From the NCBI RefSeq assembly GCF_022682495.2, contig NC_071387.1:197758143-197822142 (forward strand): a stretch of DNA of 64,000 bases, read 5' to 3'. The notes under the pieces were generated by a model that saw only the letters and a program-made list of their open reading frames with translations, had not been told where the DNA came from and searched no databases. Shown piece by piece: positions 37,245 to 49,167 of this stretch (within the stretch, counting starts at the first letter, position 1; each line of letters starts with the position of its first letter). This DNA comes from Desmodus rotundus. Lineage: Eukaryota > Chordata > Mammalia > Chiroptera > Phyllostomidae. A program made the translations under genes and the position numbers.

Positions 37245-37316
37245 CTCCGGCATCATCTCTTCAATGAAATGAATCGTGTAGTCTATGTTGAATCTAATTA
37301 CTTTACACAGTGGAAT
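37245..37316 (-). CDS. DROSHA: DROSHA exon, window exon 7 (about residues 615-638)
   Basis: A 72-base exon, phase 0 at both ends, acceptor attgcag and donor gtaagg. It encodes IPLCKVIRFNIDYTIHFIEE plus MMPE, 24 residues of the central domain with alternating hydrophobic positions that fit a beta strand followed by a helix. No zinc ligand is in it. It closes a run of four consecutive frame-neutral exons. Sequence is as in human as far as I recall. Confidence 0.97.
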
Positions 37317-37799
37317 CTGCAATGAGAAGGGGAGGTTCAGTTCCGCAACACCGTCCCGCAGACTCCCAGAGCACGCGTGTCTTCTACCTGACCCAAAAGG
37401 CCATCAGCCAAATGCGAAGGTTGCACCAATCTAAGCTGCTACCAGTGCTGCCCACGAAGCTTGACCACAACTGCTGGACTTAATGGCAGGAACCCAGCTG
37501 GCCCGGCCTCTACAGGAAACCTGCATAATGTTGGTGCTTAATGAACTGTATGAGCAACACAAACATGACAAGAACCCATTAAAACCAAACAAATCGCCTC
37601 TAAAGAATTAGTAAAAACCACACTTAAATGCTTCTTTTTCTTGGCTTTTCGAAAGCGTCCAGAACTTTGGCTCTTCGGGCGGATCAGGGATAGCAGGCTG
37701 ACAACTCATTCGAATTCCACGGTCACTGATGCGCACACAGGTCAGGCTGCCTGGCCGGCTCTGGAGCAGAGGCGACCGTGGTAGTGATAACAATGAAGT

Positions 37800-38002
37800 A
37801 TAGTAAAAATGATCATTAGTAGCATTTATTGAGCCAGGCACTGTCCTAATGCTTCGCATACTGTCACTCACGTAGCCATCCCTAGGAGGCAGGTACATCT
37901 ACCATCCCCTTCGTACAGTGGAGGGAACCAAGGCACCTTGCCTAAGGTAACCAGTAGCTGGTGAGTCAAAAATCTTGCTCTAGACCCCAGTCTAAGCCAC
38001 TA
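37800..38002 (-). repeat. MIR SINE
   Basis: Reverse MIR: gtagcatttattgagccagg, cactgtcctaatgcttcgca, tgtcactcacgtagccatcc, gtacagtggagggaaccaag, cttgcctaaggtaaccagta, then tctaagccactag. Directly followed by a TG/CA microsatellite. Confidence 0.75.
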
Positions 38003-38020
38003 GCTGGGTAAGCAGTAGCT

Positions 38021-38074
38021 GGTGTGTGTGTGCATACATACGTGTGTGTACACACACACACACACACACACACA
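38021..38074. repeat. TG/CA microsatellite, alternating purine-pyrimidine
   Basis: TG units, then a short interruption (catacatacg), then TG units that switch through ta into 12 CA units. The whole tract alternates purine and pyrimidine and is partly self-complementary. Confidence 0.95.
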
Positions 38075-38924
38075 ACCTGTTCTAATACTCGAGGTCCATG
38101 GGAAAATGAAGAAAGGGTCATGTTAAATAATTCCGAATCTGTCCTGTTTTACCATTGTATCACCAGACGCTAACCTGATGTCTAGACATACTAGGGTGTC
38201 CATAAGTGTACTTTTGAATGAAGGGAGGAGGCAGAAAGGCGGGTGTGAGTTTACTGCAGCAGCTTGGCTGACTAGCTGGGGAAAATAATAGACTCAGGAG
38301 CCCTGGAGAGGTGTTAAGTAGGCTTTTCTGGCCATTCAATCTGTCCATAAGATGATTTTATATCAATGTAATCGTTTTTACGAACCATAGCAATCAGAAA
38401 AAAACAAATTTTAATTCCACCAGTCAAAGAAATGGTAAGAACAACAAAAATAGTCTCATAATGCCATCTACTGGAAATCTTTTCCTCAGAGATGAAACTT
38501 AGTTCTTATGTGTTTTTCATTTTTTTAAAGGATAATGCCTAATTTGAGTAAAATTCATAATTAATTTAAATAAGAGATCCATATTCAACCTTCTTGTGGT
38601 ATGAATTTCAAATCAACTGAAGCAACGTGCTAAAGGCCACTATCATTTTTAAGTTCTTTTTATTTCTATATTTAAAAATGATTTGAGAGCTACAAATTTG
38701 GGCATTACTCATATTTTCTAAATACCTACTCTTTGTTAACAACTTCGGGTTCATAATTACTCTAATATAAGTCACAGCTCCCACCTTTTTTAAAAAGCAA
38801 GGATATAAAGGAGGAAGAAAGGCTTGTAAGAAAGTATCAACAGAATATGATAAAATGTAACTTCTAAGTACAATTAAAAACAAATATGCAAACAGAAAGT
38901 ATAAAGTTCAAAAAAACCAAAGGA

Positions 38925-39420
38925 GGTAACATTTGAGTTGAGTCTTCAAAGATGGGGAGTGATTTTGAAACATTAAGTTGGGGAAGAGCAGATATTTAGT
39001 TTCTAGCAAGACAGACAAAAGGGAGCTGGGAGAATTACAAGTGATTTTTAGCTGTTCAGGAGAAAAGTACATAGACAGAGAAGCAAGGTGATGCTTGACA
39101 GGAGAGTATAAAGTATATTACAGGAATTTTATAAACAATGTTAAGGACCCAGGGCTTATCCTATGGCAATGAGAAGTCATTGAAGCACTCTAAGTGAGAG
39201 GCTCTCACAGTTTACATTTTGGATGAGTTGCTATGTACACAGTGTAGGGATGGTTTAGAGCGGAGCAAGGCAGGAAGCCAGAAGATCAGAGAAGGAGCTA
39301 ATGAAACAGTCCAGAAGCCGAATGAAGAGGAGACTGGGAAGGAGGGGAAATTTTTAAATATAAGAGATGTTACTGAAATACACAACGACCAATCTAATAT
39401 GGAAATGAAAGAGAAGAAAG
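38925..39420 (+). mobile_element. L2-like LINE fragment
   Basis: Reads taacatttgagttgagtctt, a decayed middle, then gggcttatcctatggcaatg agaagtcattgaagc and agaagccagaagatc-like sequence, matching the order of an L2 internal 3' block in the same reading direction as the copy near 28.7 kb. Strongly diverged. Confidence 0.55.
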
Positions 39421-40849
39421 AATAGGGAAAACTTTCTAGGTTTTGGGCCTAAGTGACCAGACACATCACAATGGTGTTAATATAAAGTAATTCACAAGGT
39501 ATTCCCTGAGGACTCAAACTCAGCACGTGGGAACAATGATGAGTTCGCACAAGTGCAGGATGAGGCACCTGAGGGGATGTGACGGTGAGCGCGCCCAACA
39601 GGCAGCGCGAGTTTGAGTGGCCGCACAAAGACGTATGTCACAGGTATAAACACCGCTTTGGTGGGGTCCAGAACATGCACAGGACAGAAAAGGACCAGAG
39701 CCCTTGGGAAGACTAAGGAGGCAGGCAGAGCAAGAGCAAAAGCATAAACTTGACTCCTACCAAGCGCAAAAGCAACTCTCATGGGTGATACATGCAAGTA
39801 CCATCCTTTCCCCAGACCATTTCAACGACAATCACTTTCCGGGATTCTTCCTTTGACCTCTCCTCTTACATATACTTTGTTTCTTTTGAACTCTCATCCA
39901 TACCACTAGGGCCCTCCTTAGACACACACACTGGAAAGGCGGGATCTCCTTTTCTATTCAAACTTACATCTCTCTCTAAGATGCAAAGAGAACCCGTCAT
40001 TTTCCTACATATTGGGAGCTCGGTTGATCGGAAGCTTCATTGGCTAATCAAATAATATAAATACCTACCACCATTTCTTAAAACATCTTTGGATACTGAC
40101 TGATACTAACTCCTTTTTCATCATAACAAGCAAAACACCCTCCCTAAACGTCTACATTCTAACTCTCCTACTTCCAGACACTAAGTGACCAAATCAGGGC
40201 AGGGAGGCCAGTGGAAATGGAAAGCCAACAAAGGCGGGAGGGAAACGATCATGGGGCTTTTTCTGAGGAGAGGATAAAGTATCACACATCTAATATGTGT
40301 ATCTTTATAATTTCAGTTATGTTGTCAAAGACCTTAGTAATATCAGATATTGTAAGTAATAGCACATGTACTACATAAAAGCATTAAATTCTCCCACAAC
40401 GCTCTATACTTAGCCAACGAGGCTTTCAATCCACTTCAATTCAAGGAGACCTTAAGAGAACTTGTCAGAACTAGATTTGGTTGAGATTCTAACGTCACAA
40501 TCATCTGCATGCCATTCTTGCTGATGTGCTCTCTCTAGCAAGAAAATGAATCAGATCAGTAAAGTGATTTAATAACTCCTTTTCTTGGGAGGCTATTTCC
40601 AATTCAAGAGGCCTTTGATGAATCTAATCCCTATGAACTGTACAACACTCAGCTTAAAACTCGATTTATTTTATCAACATCTCTAACATAAACGATGGGG
40701 CTTATCTTCTCATTACAGAGTTAAGTTCTCAAATTTGGAGAACTTGAATATTTTTATATAAAATATATGCTGAAGCCAGGAATTTTTCAGTCCTGTATTT
40801 TATCTTATAATAACAGTAACAAATGCAATTAATTTAGCATTAATGGCCT

Positions 40850-40930
40850 CTCAGTGCCAAAGCTGAGGGATTTTATTGAAATAACACTCAAATAATCACT
40901 TGTCCAAGGTCACATAAATATTAAGAATTA
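40850..40930 (-). repeat. MIR SINE fragment
   Basis: A short reverse MIR piece: gctgagggattttattgaaa, then cacttgtccaaggtcacata. Very short and diverged. Confidence 0.45.
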
Positions 40931-41039
40931 GTTTTTTTTAAAAAAAAAAAAACAACAACAAAGAATTAGAAGAAATACGCAAATCCAGGCCTGTCTGACA
41001 TCTTTCCCAAAACGAGAAGTGTAACATTTATTGTATGCC

Positions 41040-41245
41040 TTGCAAGCTCTGCATGATAAACGCTTTTCATATATCATCTAATGTTTTGGGGGTTTTTTTT
41101 TTACAAAAGCCTATTGCTAAAACTAATACCTCTAAGAGAAATCAAGGCTTATAAAGACTGAAAACGCAAATCACACAGACAGTGAGTGGAACGCACTCAT
41201 GTGTCAATCCTTGGTCTCTCTGAAGCCAAACTGCTTTCCTGCTTT
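41040..41245 (-). repeat. Possible MIR SINE
   Basis: Motif order fits a reverse MIR (ttgtatgccttgcaagctct, tgataaacgcttttcatata, later acacagacagtgagtggaac), with a T-run insertion in the middle. Diverged. Confidence 0.4.
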
Positions 41246-41571
41246 GAATAAGGTGATCCTGAAAGTTCACGTAAGATCTGGACTACTTCTAGGGTATTAA
41301 AAAAATCAGACGACAGACATTTTTAAATATTTTCATGGTAACTAAAGTATATTTGTAGCTGCAAATCCTCTGAGAGGGGAGAAAAGAGAGAAATGCTTTA
41401 CAGAGGGGAAGTTGGACTGAAGGACTTCTAAGGGCCTTTCCTGCTCCAGGGCTAGACTTGGTGTAACAAAGGGTCTGAGTGCCTGATTAAGACATTAAAT
41501 AAAGACAGCAAAACCCACAAAATTCAGAAACCTCCTAGTGCCTTTTCATATAGATTGTTTAAAATTAGTCC

Positions 41572-41795
41572 GCCCTGGCTGCTATGGCTCAGTGGACTGA
41601 GTACAGGCCTGCAAACCCAAGGGTCACTGGTTCGATTTCCCATCAGGGCACATGCCTGGGTTGCAGGCCAGGTCCCTGTTAGGGGACGTGCAAGAGGCAA
41701 CCACACATTGATGTTTCTCTCCCTCTCTTCCTCTTTCCCTTCCTTCCCTCTAAAATAAACAAATGAAATCTTTTTTTAAAAAAAAAAGAAAAAAA
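41572..41795 (+). repeat. VES-type bat SINE (tRNA-derived), full length
   Basis: The element begins gccctggct and has a tRNA-like head with a matching pol III A box (tggctcagtgg, 41585-41595) and B box (ggttcgatttcc, 41629-41640). It continues with the diagnostic body (cagggcacatgcctgggttg, then gaggcaaccacacattgatg), a CT-rich part and an A-rich tail. This structure is that of VES SINEs, known from yangochiropteran bats. It is antisense to DROSHA. It is a retroposon and not a tRNA gene. Confidence 0.93.
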
Positions 41796-41844
41796 CAAGT
41801 GCTACATAAAATTCTGTAACGATGCAAAGTGACAAATGCTAACT

Positions 41845-41945
41845 AGACTTACTATTTGATCATTTCACAATAAATACTAACACCGAATCATTATGTTGTG
41901 CCCCTGAAACCAATACAATGTTATGTATCAATGAGACCTCAAGAG
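41845..41945 (+). mobile_element. L1 3' UTR end, short
   Basis: The plus strand contains gaatcattatgttgtgcccc and tgaaaccaatacaatgttat, followed by gtatcaatgagacctcaag, which is the standard terminal block of several mammalian L1M 3' UTRs. Only about 100 bases are visible. Antisense to DROSHA. Confidence 0.65.
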
Positions 41946-43038
41946 AATGGTCTGATATTACACCCCTTTCTCCACTATGGTCACCCTGAAGGTAGATGTG
42001 GTATGTATTATCAAATGGCTTGATTTTTACATTTATGGTGTAATATCTTCTCGAACAATACTGTCTAAGATAAAATACACTGTGGAATAAAAACAATTTG
42101 TTTTGAACTAGTCTCACCACTTTGGAATCATGTCCACTTACAAAGAAAGAGAGAATGAGAGAAAGGAACAAGGTTTGGCGAAGACCTGAATCTTTACTCT
42201 CCAAAGGAACAGAACTTCAAGTTTTAAGTTAACAGAACTGAAATAACTTCTCAAACTGCATGTGCAATTTACTGCAACCAAACCAGAAAGGATTAGAAAC
42301 CCTCTATTTCGATGTGGACGTAGCACAGCTGTAATTCATGGAGTTTTAGAACGACGTCTAGACTGGGTGAGTATACCGCTGCATCTCTTCCCAAGCTGCC
42401 AGCAAGCTCACCCGGTGTCCGACTGGAGTCCAGAGTAAGTAAGACAATTCCCAAGACGGCCAGCTTTGAGACCAAGATTTTGACTCACAGATACAGAGCT
42501 TCCATTTGAACCAATTACTAACACAGCAGCCTTAATACCTGTGTAAGAATATCACAGATCTGTATGCCAGACACAGTCTCTTAAAGAAGACATATTCCTG
42601 GGATTCAAAAGCAGAAAACTGTATGAAATTAATTCAGGCTCCTGATGTCCTAAACCAGCTCTACTTCTTTTTCTATGGCTCAGAGACTAAGAGTAGCTTC
42701 TCCTTAAAACTTTCCAACTTTCTTTTGAAGGGCACCCAACCCAAAATAGCTCTGACACGTTACTCCACAGTTTACCCTTCTTTTTCAATCTTCCACACTC
42801 TCAGAAGGTTATTCTGACACGTTTACTTGCACCATTTAATGTGGACCAAACCTGTGACTCATTAGCACACGTCACACTCCCACCTGACACACACTGCCAC
42901 AGACTTCCTGCAGCTCATGCAGAGGGACACAAAGTAAATGTTACTTAGAAGTCAGATGAAAAGAAATTTATTTTGAGGGCAGGCAGGGGAGGAAGGGGCA
43001 CCGGGACAGAGAGCGCCAGCCAATGAGCACATACTTAC

Positions 43039-43125
43039 ATTGGTCAGGGGGGCATGTGCAAACATAGAAAATCCTTCAAAGATGTACTCGTGATCATCAT
43101 ACTCTATAACAGTTGGCCTGTCAGT
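43039..43125 (-). CDS. DROSHA: DROSHA exon, window exon 6 (about residues 586-614)
   Basis: Another 87-base exon with phase 0 at both ends, acceptor ctttcag, donor gtaagt. The last exon base is T (AAT), compensated by a perfect intronic donor. It encodes TDRPTVIEYDDHEYIFEGFS and MFAHAPLTN. The His of FAHAP is human His609, a ligand of the second zinc site. The segment is part of the central domain beta-rich core. The length match with the preceding exon (both 87) is notable but the sequences are unrelated, so I do not infer exon duplication. Confidence 0.97.
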
Positions 43126-44009
43126 CTGAAAGCAAACAGGAACACAAAGCCTGAATTAAATAACGCCACGATTTGCACGTGCAGAAACGCATCAGGGCAC
43201 AAAGCAACCACCAGGAAAAACGTAAGCGCTCCACAAACTCAGTTAATGTTTTTCCAAACACCAGGGAGAACTGTACACAAAAGTTCAATTTTAGGGGGCA
43301 TTCTCTGGCTTCAGGAATATTTATACACTGAGACGATCAAGAATGTTTAATATGGATGCTGTAGAGAAAAAAGACAAAGGGCTGTGTGGCTTCATTTCCT
43401 AGGAACTTGTTTTATTTAATCCCACAATACTACCAGTCCTGTTCTTACTAAACTATGTGTCTGAACTAGCAGAGGTCCTAACTGGAACCAGATAACAGCA
43501 CACTTGATTCAGAGCTCAAAGAAGAAAACGGACTTGGCATCAGCTCCGTCAAGACTAACAACCCGGAAGGCTCTGACCGGCCTCAGGGTGCCAGAGGCTC
43601 CACCCTCCGAGGGGAAGCCAACCCTCAAGATGCTGTAGCAAATCTCCCTGCAGAATGCCTAAGATTTTAATTATCTGAAAACTGAATCTGTAATTAAAAC
43701 ACACAAATGTTGATGCCTAAGAGACTCTCTTCCTTATGCCATTCTTATGGCCCACTATTTTTAATCCTCAATATGGAAATAATTATGAAGGCTGATAACC
43801 TAAAAGATATGTTTTTTACATAGGTATTGAACATTATTCTTTTAAACATTTTACACACACACAGACACACACACATGAAGAACTTGGTAGGAAGAGAACT
43901 AAAGAATATCCAAATGCATATTATTTGTTTTGTCAACATTAATATTATTTTCTATTTGAATAATTCAACAAAGCTGGTCTAAGTTAAATATAACAAAAAG
44001 CACTTCTAA

Positions 44010-44612
44010 TGAAACAGTCATGGAACAACCACGCTGGAAACAGGCTGGCAGTTCCTTGAAGTGTTAACATAGAGCCACCAAATGACCCAGCAACTCCAGT
44101 CCCAGGTGTACACCCAAGGCAAACGAAAACACACATCCACACAAGAACTTGTCCACAGATGTTTGTACCAGCATTTTTCATAACAGACAGAAAGTAGAGG
44201 CCACCAAAACGTTCATCAGTTGATGAAGGGATAAATGAAATACGGTATGTCCACACAATGAAGTATCATTTGGCCATAAAAAGGAATAGCATTGCGTGTT
44301 ACAACGTGGGTGAATGTTGAAAACACGCCAAGTGAAATCCAAAGCCAAAAAAGGTCACATATTCTACGATCCCATTTATGTGAAATATCTCGAATAGGCA
44401 AATGATACAGAGAAAGCATCTTCGAGGCTGCTGAAGGTGGGGGCGGGCAAGAACTGACTGCTCCTGAGCACAGGGTTTCTTTCGGGGACGATGAAAACAC
44501 TCTAAAACTAGCCCGTGATGATGGCTTCACAATGCTGTGGAAAGACTAAACGTAAAATAGACACTTGAAATGGGTCAATTTTAAGGTATATAAATTATAT
44601 CCATCTTTGATA
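44010..44612 (+). mobile_element. L1 3' region, degenerate
   Basis: L1 landmarks in order on plus: atgacccagcaactccagtc, aggtgtacacccaaggcaaa, gatgtttgtaccagcatttt, gatgaagggataaatgaaat, acgatcccatttatgtgaaa, and a 3' UTR with cacttgaaatgggtcaattt and gtatataaattatatcc. No intact frame. Antisense to DROSHA and directly followed by a MIR. Confidence 0.85.
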
Positions 44613-44659
44613 TTGAAATCTCTTGACGGTACACGTAACCAGAATGAATACATTTGGTA

Positions 44660-44962
44660 CTGTGAGAGGCCATACAGCATGGTGGGACAGCCACGGCCAT
44701 GCACAATGGTGTCGGACCGCCGGGGTTCAAACCCTCGCTCGGCCCCTTACTACCCGAGTAATCTGGAGCAAGCTGCTCACGCTCATCTATAAAATACGGA
44801 CTACTGTCCGAACCATATAGTGCAGATAACATCTGCTTCATCGTTCTGTTGTGAGAACTAAGTTAATACAAGCCAAACACTTAGCAAATAGAATGGTGCC
44901 CAATACCACAGTCAACAAAAATTAACTACTATTATTACTATCATAAATACAATAGGTTTTCT
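44660..44962 (+). repeat. MIR SINE, nearly full length
   Basis: Plus direction: atacagcatggtgggacagc, ggggttcaaaccctcgctcg, ctggagcaagctgctcacgc, tcatctataaaatacggact, ttctgttgtgagaactaagt and the 3' tail through ggtgcccaataccacagtc. The tRNA-like ggttcaaaccc is the old B box of MIR. Confidence 0.88.
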
Positions 44963-45304
44963 CGTTTGGGTCACTAGATAATGTATAAGCTATTTGCTGA
45001 TTTTTAAGAGATGTGAATGCCTCCTACACATTCTGCCAACTCCACAGCTCCATAATTCTTTGGCTCTTATGTGGTACCAACAATATGAATGAAAAAAGGT
45101 ATCAAAAGTAGCACAGAGAGAAAGCAAAAGTAATTATGATAAACGCCAACTATATCGACATAAAAACAGGATATTTAAAAGAGAGAACATTTAAGAACTG
45201 AATCACTCCTTAGTCTACTTACATTTTAACCTATTTATACACATTCAGTCTATTCACATTTTAAAGTAAATGAAACCTGATTTTGTTAGGAACCAGGAAC
45301 TCAC

Positions 45305-45391
45305 TAAAAAGTTGGTCGGAGGGGAGACCGTGATCCGATAGTGGAAAAGCCTGCCCGCGTTGTTGGTCATGGGGCGGCAGGGTTTGATGGC
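45305..45391 (-). CDS. DROSHA: DROSHA exon, window exon 5 (about residues 557-585)
   Basis: An 87-base exon, phase 0 at both ends. It starts with GCC-ATC-AAA after acceptor ccctcag and ends TTT-TTA before donor gtgagt, so the last exon base is A rather than the usual G. It encodes AIKPCRPMTNNAGRLFHYRI and TVSPPTNFL. The Cys in KPC is human Cys561, a ligand of the second zinc site shared with His609, Cys676 and His680 from later exons. This is part of the platform-like central domain. An intron with a decayed retroviral insertion lies upstream of it. Confidence 0.97.
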
Positions 45392-48300
45392 CTGAGGGAA
45401 GAACAAAAGTGAGATTAGAAGTAAATAAGCAGAGTATTTTTATTTATAAATGGACTGTGTTTCCTAGCTCCACATCTGACAAACGAGGTTCCTGTGTGTT
45501 CCTTCACAGGCTAGTAGGAAAGAATAGCATTCACCTTACCACTAACTAGATAAATAAAAAGGGCTGGCTGGTCCCCAGTATTGAATTCATTTCTTCGTGT
45601 GCAATAGGACAGGTTTGGACAACATAAAAATCTTCCCAAGCCTAAAATTACATATATGCCTATCTTCCTTTTTTTGTAAAATAACACAATAATTAAGCTT
45701 TGCCTAAACTCCCAACACACTGAAAAAAGGAGGTAGGAAAAATTATTTCAGAAGAGTTTCATTAGCAGTGGGTTTTAATGGGGGTGGGAGGAACAGTGAA
45801 AAGATTAAATATTCTGAGTAAAAAGAGAAGGGACAGGAGTGAAGGAAGCAGGAGAGGCGGTGGAACAGAATCAGCATGGAGCTGAAGTCAGGAAAACTGA
45901 ACGGAGACAAAGGAAGCATCGGTAAAACCATGGGCGCGCTGGGACAGACAAGTGTGCGCCCACCGCCGGCAAGGAAGCCCTGCTGCCCACTGCAGAGAAA
46001 GCGAACAGCTGAGTCTCCAGGCCGCCAGAGGTGTGAAGGCCCAGCCACTGCAGCCCATTCAAGGGGCACTACTCATCCTCGGTTGGTGGGGCTTTGCTGG
46101 GGCTGACTCATAGTTCGATGAATCCCTCCGTCCCATCCTGCTTCCACCCTCTTCCTTTCATAGGTGAAGATCCTGAAGAAACATCATGTCCCCCAAACTC
46201 CGTCTTAGCATCTATCTGCTTCTGGAAAATCCAATGGGGGGAGTTGGTACCAAGAGCGATCCAAGAAAGCAGGAGAGAGAAGGGGGTGTGTTGGAGATAA
46301 ATCACTTACCACCGACTGGCAATAAGGACCCCATCATGGGGATAGGTGAGGCACACAGCCCTTGGCACCCGATGGCACACCAACTGAAACCCTAAAGGTG
46401 GTGAACTGGGAGGCTGTGCCAGTGGAAGCAGGTGTTTAAGACCACGAGAGAATGGCAGCGGTAAGGATGATGGGACGGACCTCGACTGCTAAGCACCACT
46501 TGCACCCCACCATCTCCTCAAATGGTAGTGTGCCTTTCGATCACATGAAGGGCTTGCTAAATCCCACATGGCTTGATGCCCACCTCCAGAGTTTGATTCG
46601 GCAGCTGACACAGACCGGGAATCTAACAAATTCCCAGGTGAGGCCCTACAGAAATGAACAGCAGAGGAGAAAGGCAACTGAAAGCCAGACGTAAAAGCCA
46701 GAAGGGACTGTTGGAGGCACACAAAGCTCTTGTCATTAGCAGTGAGAGGTCAGAGCAAAGCAGAATGAAGCCCAGGGCTTATCTAACTCGGAGTGGCTGG
46801 TCCTTAAAGATAAGTCTGTTATGCCAAGGTTGGGGAGCTGAAAACATCCACACCCCTCACCCCCATTCTCATTCCCAATCAGTCTCCCCTCCTGACCAAC
46901 AGACCTTAATTAGGGTCATTTCAAAACATAACTCCAATGGGGAGATGTTGGGAGGAGAGCTTATACCACAAAGGCGCTGTAAGAACCAGCCAGCACGCGC
47001 CAGCAGCAGGAGTCTGCACAGGACCGCGAGCTGAGAGTGCGCGATCAAAGGAGGCAGAACATAAAATTGGTTAGGGAAGACTTGACTGACTTGGGAGCAT
47101 TCGGGAGTCGAGGATGCCAGGAAATGCCGGGAACTCCCTGCCAGGATGTCTCCTAAAAGCATGAAAACGTGATGGCCCACACAGAGTAAAGTTAAAACAC
47201 CCAAATTGCCGTGACAGAGGAGAAAGGAATTCAAAGACTCAAGGAAGTGGGAGCATTGGAGTGGCTGTAATTTCTATGACTGAAAGATAAACCCGGTGAT
47301 CATACTCCACGGGAAGGCCCAGAGGACAGGGAGTTCCCAGGACGAAAAGGAATGGGCAGGCGCAGGGCCACCAGCATCACTAGGAAGATCAGTGTGGCTC
47401 TCTCTGCAGCCAGGGCTGGCTGGAAGAGAGGCTGTCACACAGCACAGCTTGCTGACAGCAGCTGGTACGACAGGACTCTGAACCCAGAGAGGCCAGAGAT
47501 GATGGGGCCGTTAGAAGCCAAGTCGCTCAATTATTACGACCAGCAGGATCAAAGTGGCAGCCTAGGGAGTCTGACACACGGCATTCTGGGTGTGGTCAAC
47601 AGAGCATGGTGTCCTTGGGTACAAAATAAACGGGCTGCTGAACGAGTACTACTTAGTTTGTACCAACAGAAGAAATCAAGAGGGACAACCAAGTGGCTGA
47701 AGGTAGGTTGCTCCAATAAGGTCAGGATTCCTTGTCTGAAGAGGTGGCCAGCTCCCAGGAAGCCTTGCAACACCACTACAAGCAAAAATGTTCATGACGA
47801 CCCTGTCCTTCCCCCAAGGGGCCCATGGCTATCTACCCAGGTAACAGTACACTGGGGAAGAGGAAATCCAGACAGTGAAGGGGTGCTGGACACAGCATCT
47901 GATCAACATGAATTCTCAGAGCCTGGACGCATCGTGCTGGTACCTCTGGGAGAGTGGGAAACATGAGGCCACGGTGGTGAACAAAATCTTCATCAAGGTC
48001 TGGCTTACAGTAAGTCCCCTCAGTCCATAAATCCACCTAGCGGTCATTTCCCTGGTCCCCAACGTACCGTTGGAATAATGAAATTGGCTGGTGGTACCAC
48101 CCCAACCTGGGTCACTGGTCTGTGGGTTGAGAGCCATCACAATGGGAAAGGTCAAGCAGAAGCCACTGAGATTACCACCCCCCGCAACCTGCGCATCAAA
48201 AGCAGTATCGTTCTGGGGGGGCTGGTTAGTGCCACCCTTAAGGATCTAACGGTCCCTTATCACATCTCTGTTTAATTCACCAATCTGGCTTCTGAAGAAA

Positions 48301-48909
48301 CTAAATGGACCCTGGAAGATGACTACAAACTACCACAAGCTCAGCCAGCAGTAGCTCCGATGACACCTGCTATGCCAGGTGTTTCAGCCTAGTTAGAACA
48401 GATTAACAGGACCTCAGGTACCAAATACACGGCAACTGATTTGCTGACTGTACTCATTTCCTCCCCACTCAGAGTAAGGACCAGAAATGATCCACAGTCA
48501 CGTGGAACAGACACTTACGGCTTTGCCACCAGCCTACATTAACTCTCCCCCTCACTGTCAAAACAGACTGAAAAGCTCTTGACCTCTGGACACACGGCAG
48601 AACATTACACTGCCCCACTGCACCTGTGACGTGCTATGCTGAGCAAGCTAACAGCCTAGGTAAACACACACTCCGCAAGGTGAGATGAACCGTGCAAAGA
48701 AGCAGGGGCCTGGCACAGCCACACCACTGTGAGGAGTCAGCTGTCTGGGCAGTGCCAAGAAATCCGTCCAAAGTAAAAGACAAATTAATTCATCCTCCGT
48801 CAAACGGGCTCCTTCGGATTTGGGAGGCAGCATAGCCCCCACCTAGGAATACTGCTCCAGCCCACTTGCAGAGAGGTGCAAGAGGCTGCCGGCTTGGAGC
48901 CTGGCTAAG

Positions 48910-49167
48910 GTGAGGAAGGCCTCAGCAGTTCTAAGTTGTGATGCCAGCAGCCCTGCGTGGGGGCCGTACAGTTCAGTGAATTATTTGACGGGTCAGATGC
49001 TGAGAGAAGTTTGTGACCGCACTGGGAGAATCACAATGCTGGCCTCTGGGGTCCTAAAGCAAAGCCGTGCCATCTACAGTGAAGAATCATATGCCTTTGA
49101 GAAACAACCCCTGGTGTGCTACTGGGCCCTGGTAGACAAGGAAGGCAGGCCCAGGGACAGCAAATAG
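48910..49167 (+). pseudogene. Retroviral pol remnant, RNase H-like
   Basis: An 85-codon open stretch contains the phrase FEKQPLVCYWALVDKEG, which resembles the conserved junction found near the start of the RNase H domain of retroviral Pol proteins. The stretch ends at a stop soon afterwards. It is one broken piece of the insertion described for 46.1-50.4 kb. Family resemblance is from memory; a profile search would settle it. Confidence 0.55.

Larger units (their letters stand above)
37317..43038 (-). other. DROSHA: DROSHA intron between window exons 6 and 7
   Basis: A 5.7 kb intron with MIR fragments, a TG/CA microsatellite, an L2 fragment, one full-length VES SINE and a short L1 3' end. 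The stretch 42.0-43.0 kb shows nothing recognisable. Confidence 0.85.
43126..45304 (-). other. DROSHA: DROSHA intron between window exons 5 and 6
   Basis: A 2.2 kb intron with an antisense L1 3' end followed directly by a MIR, and a short imperfect CA tract at 43853-43878. The rest is unremarkable. Confidence 0.85.

Noticed and set aside
41585..41640. tRNA-like sequence with A and B boxes
   Set aside because: It is the head of a VES SINE, not a tRNA gene; the same applies to the older copy near 8.6 kb.
43039..45391. Possible exon duplication, because two neighbouring exons are both 87 bases (and 19750-19857 and 13989-14096 are both 108)
   Set aside because: The encoded sequences are not similar; equal length is coincidence.
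47352..47966. 204-codon plus-strand open frame, longest in the window
   Set aside because: No recognisable domain, and it lies inside the decayed retroviral block, where it is most simply a remnant or chance frame. I could not assign it to a retroviral protein, so it is not listed as a gene.
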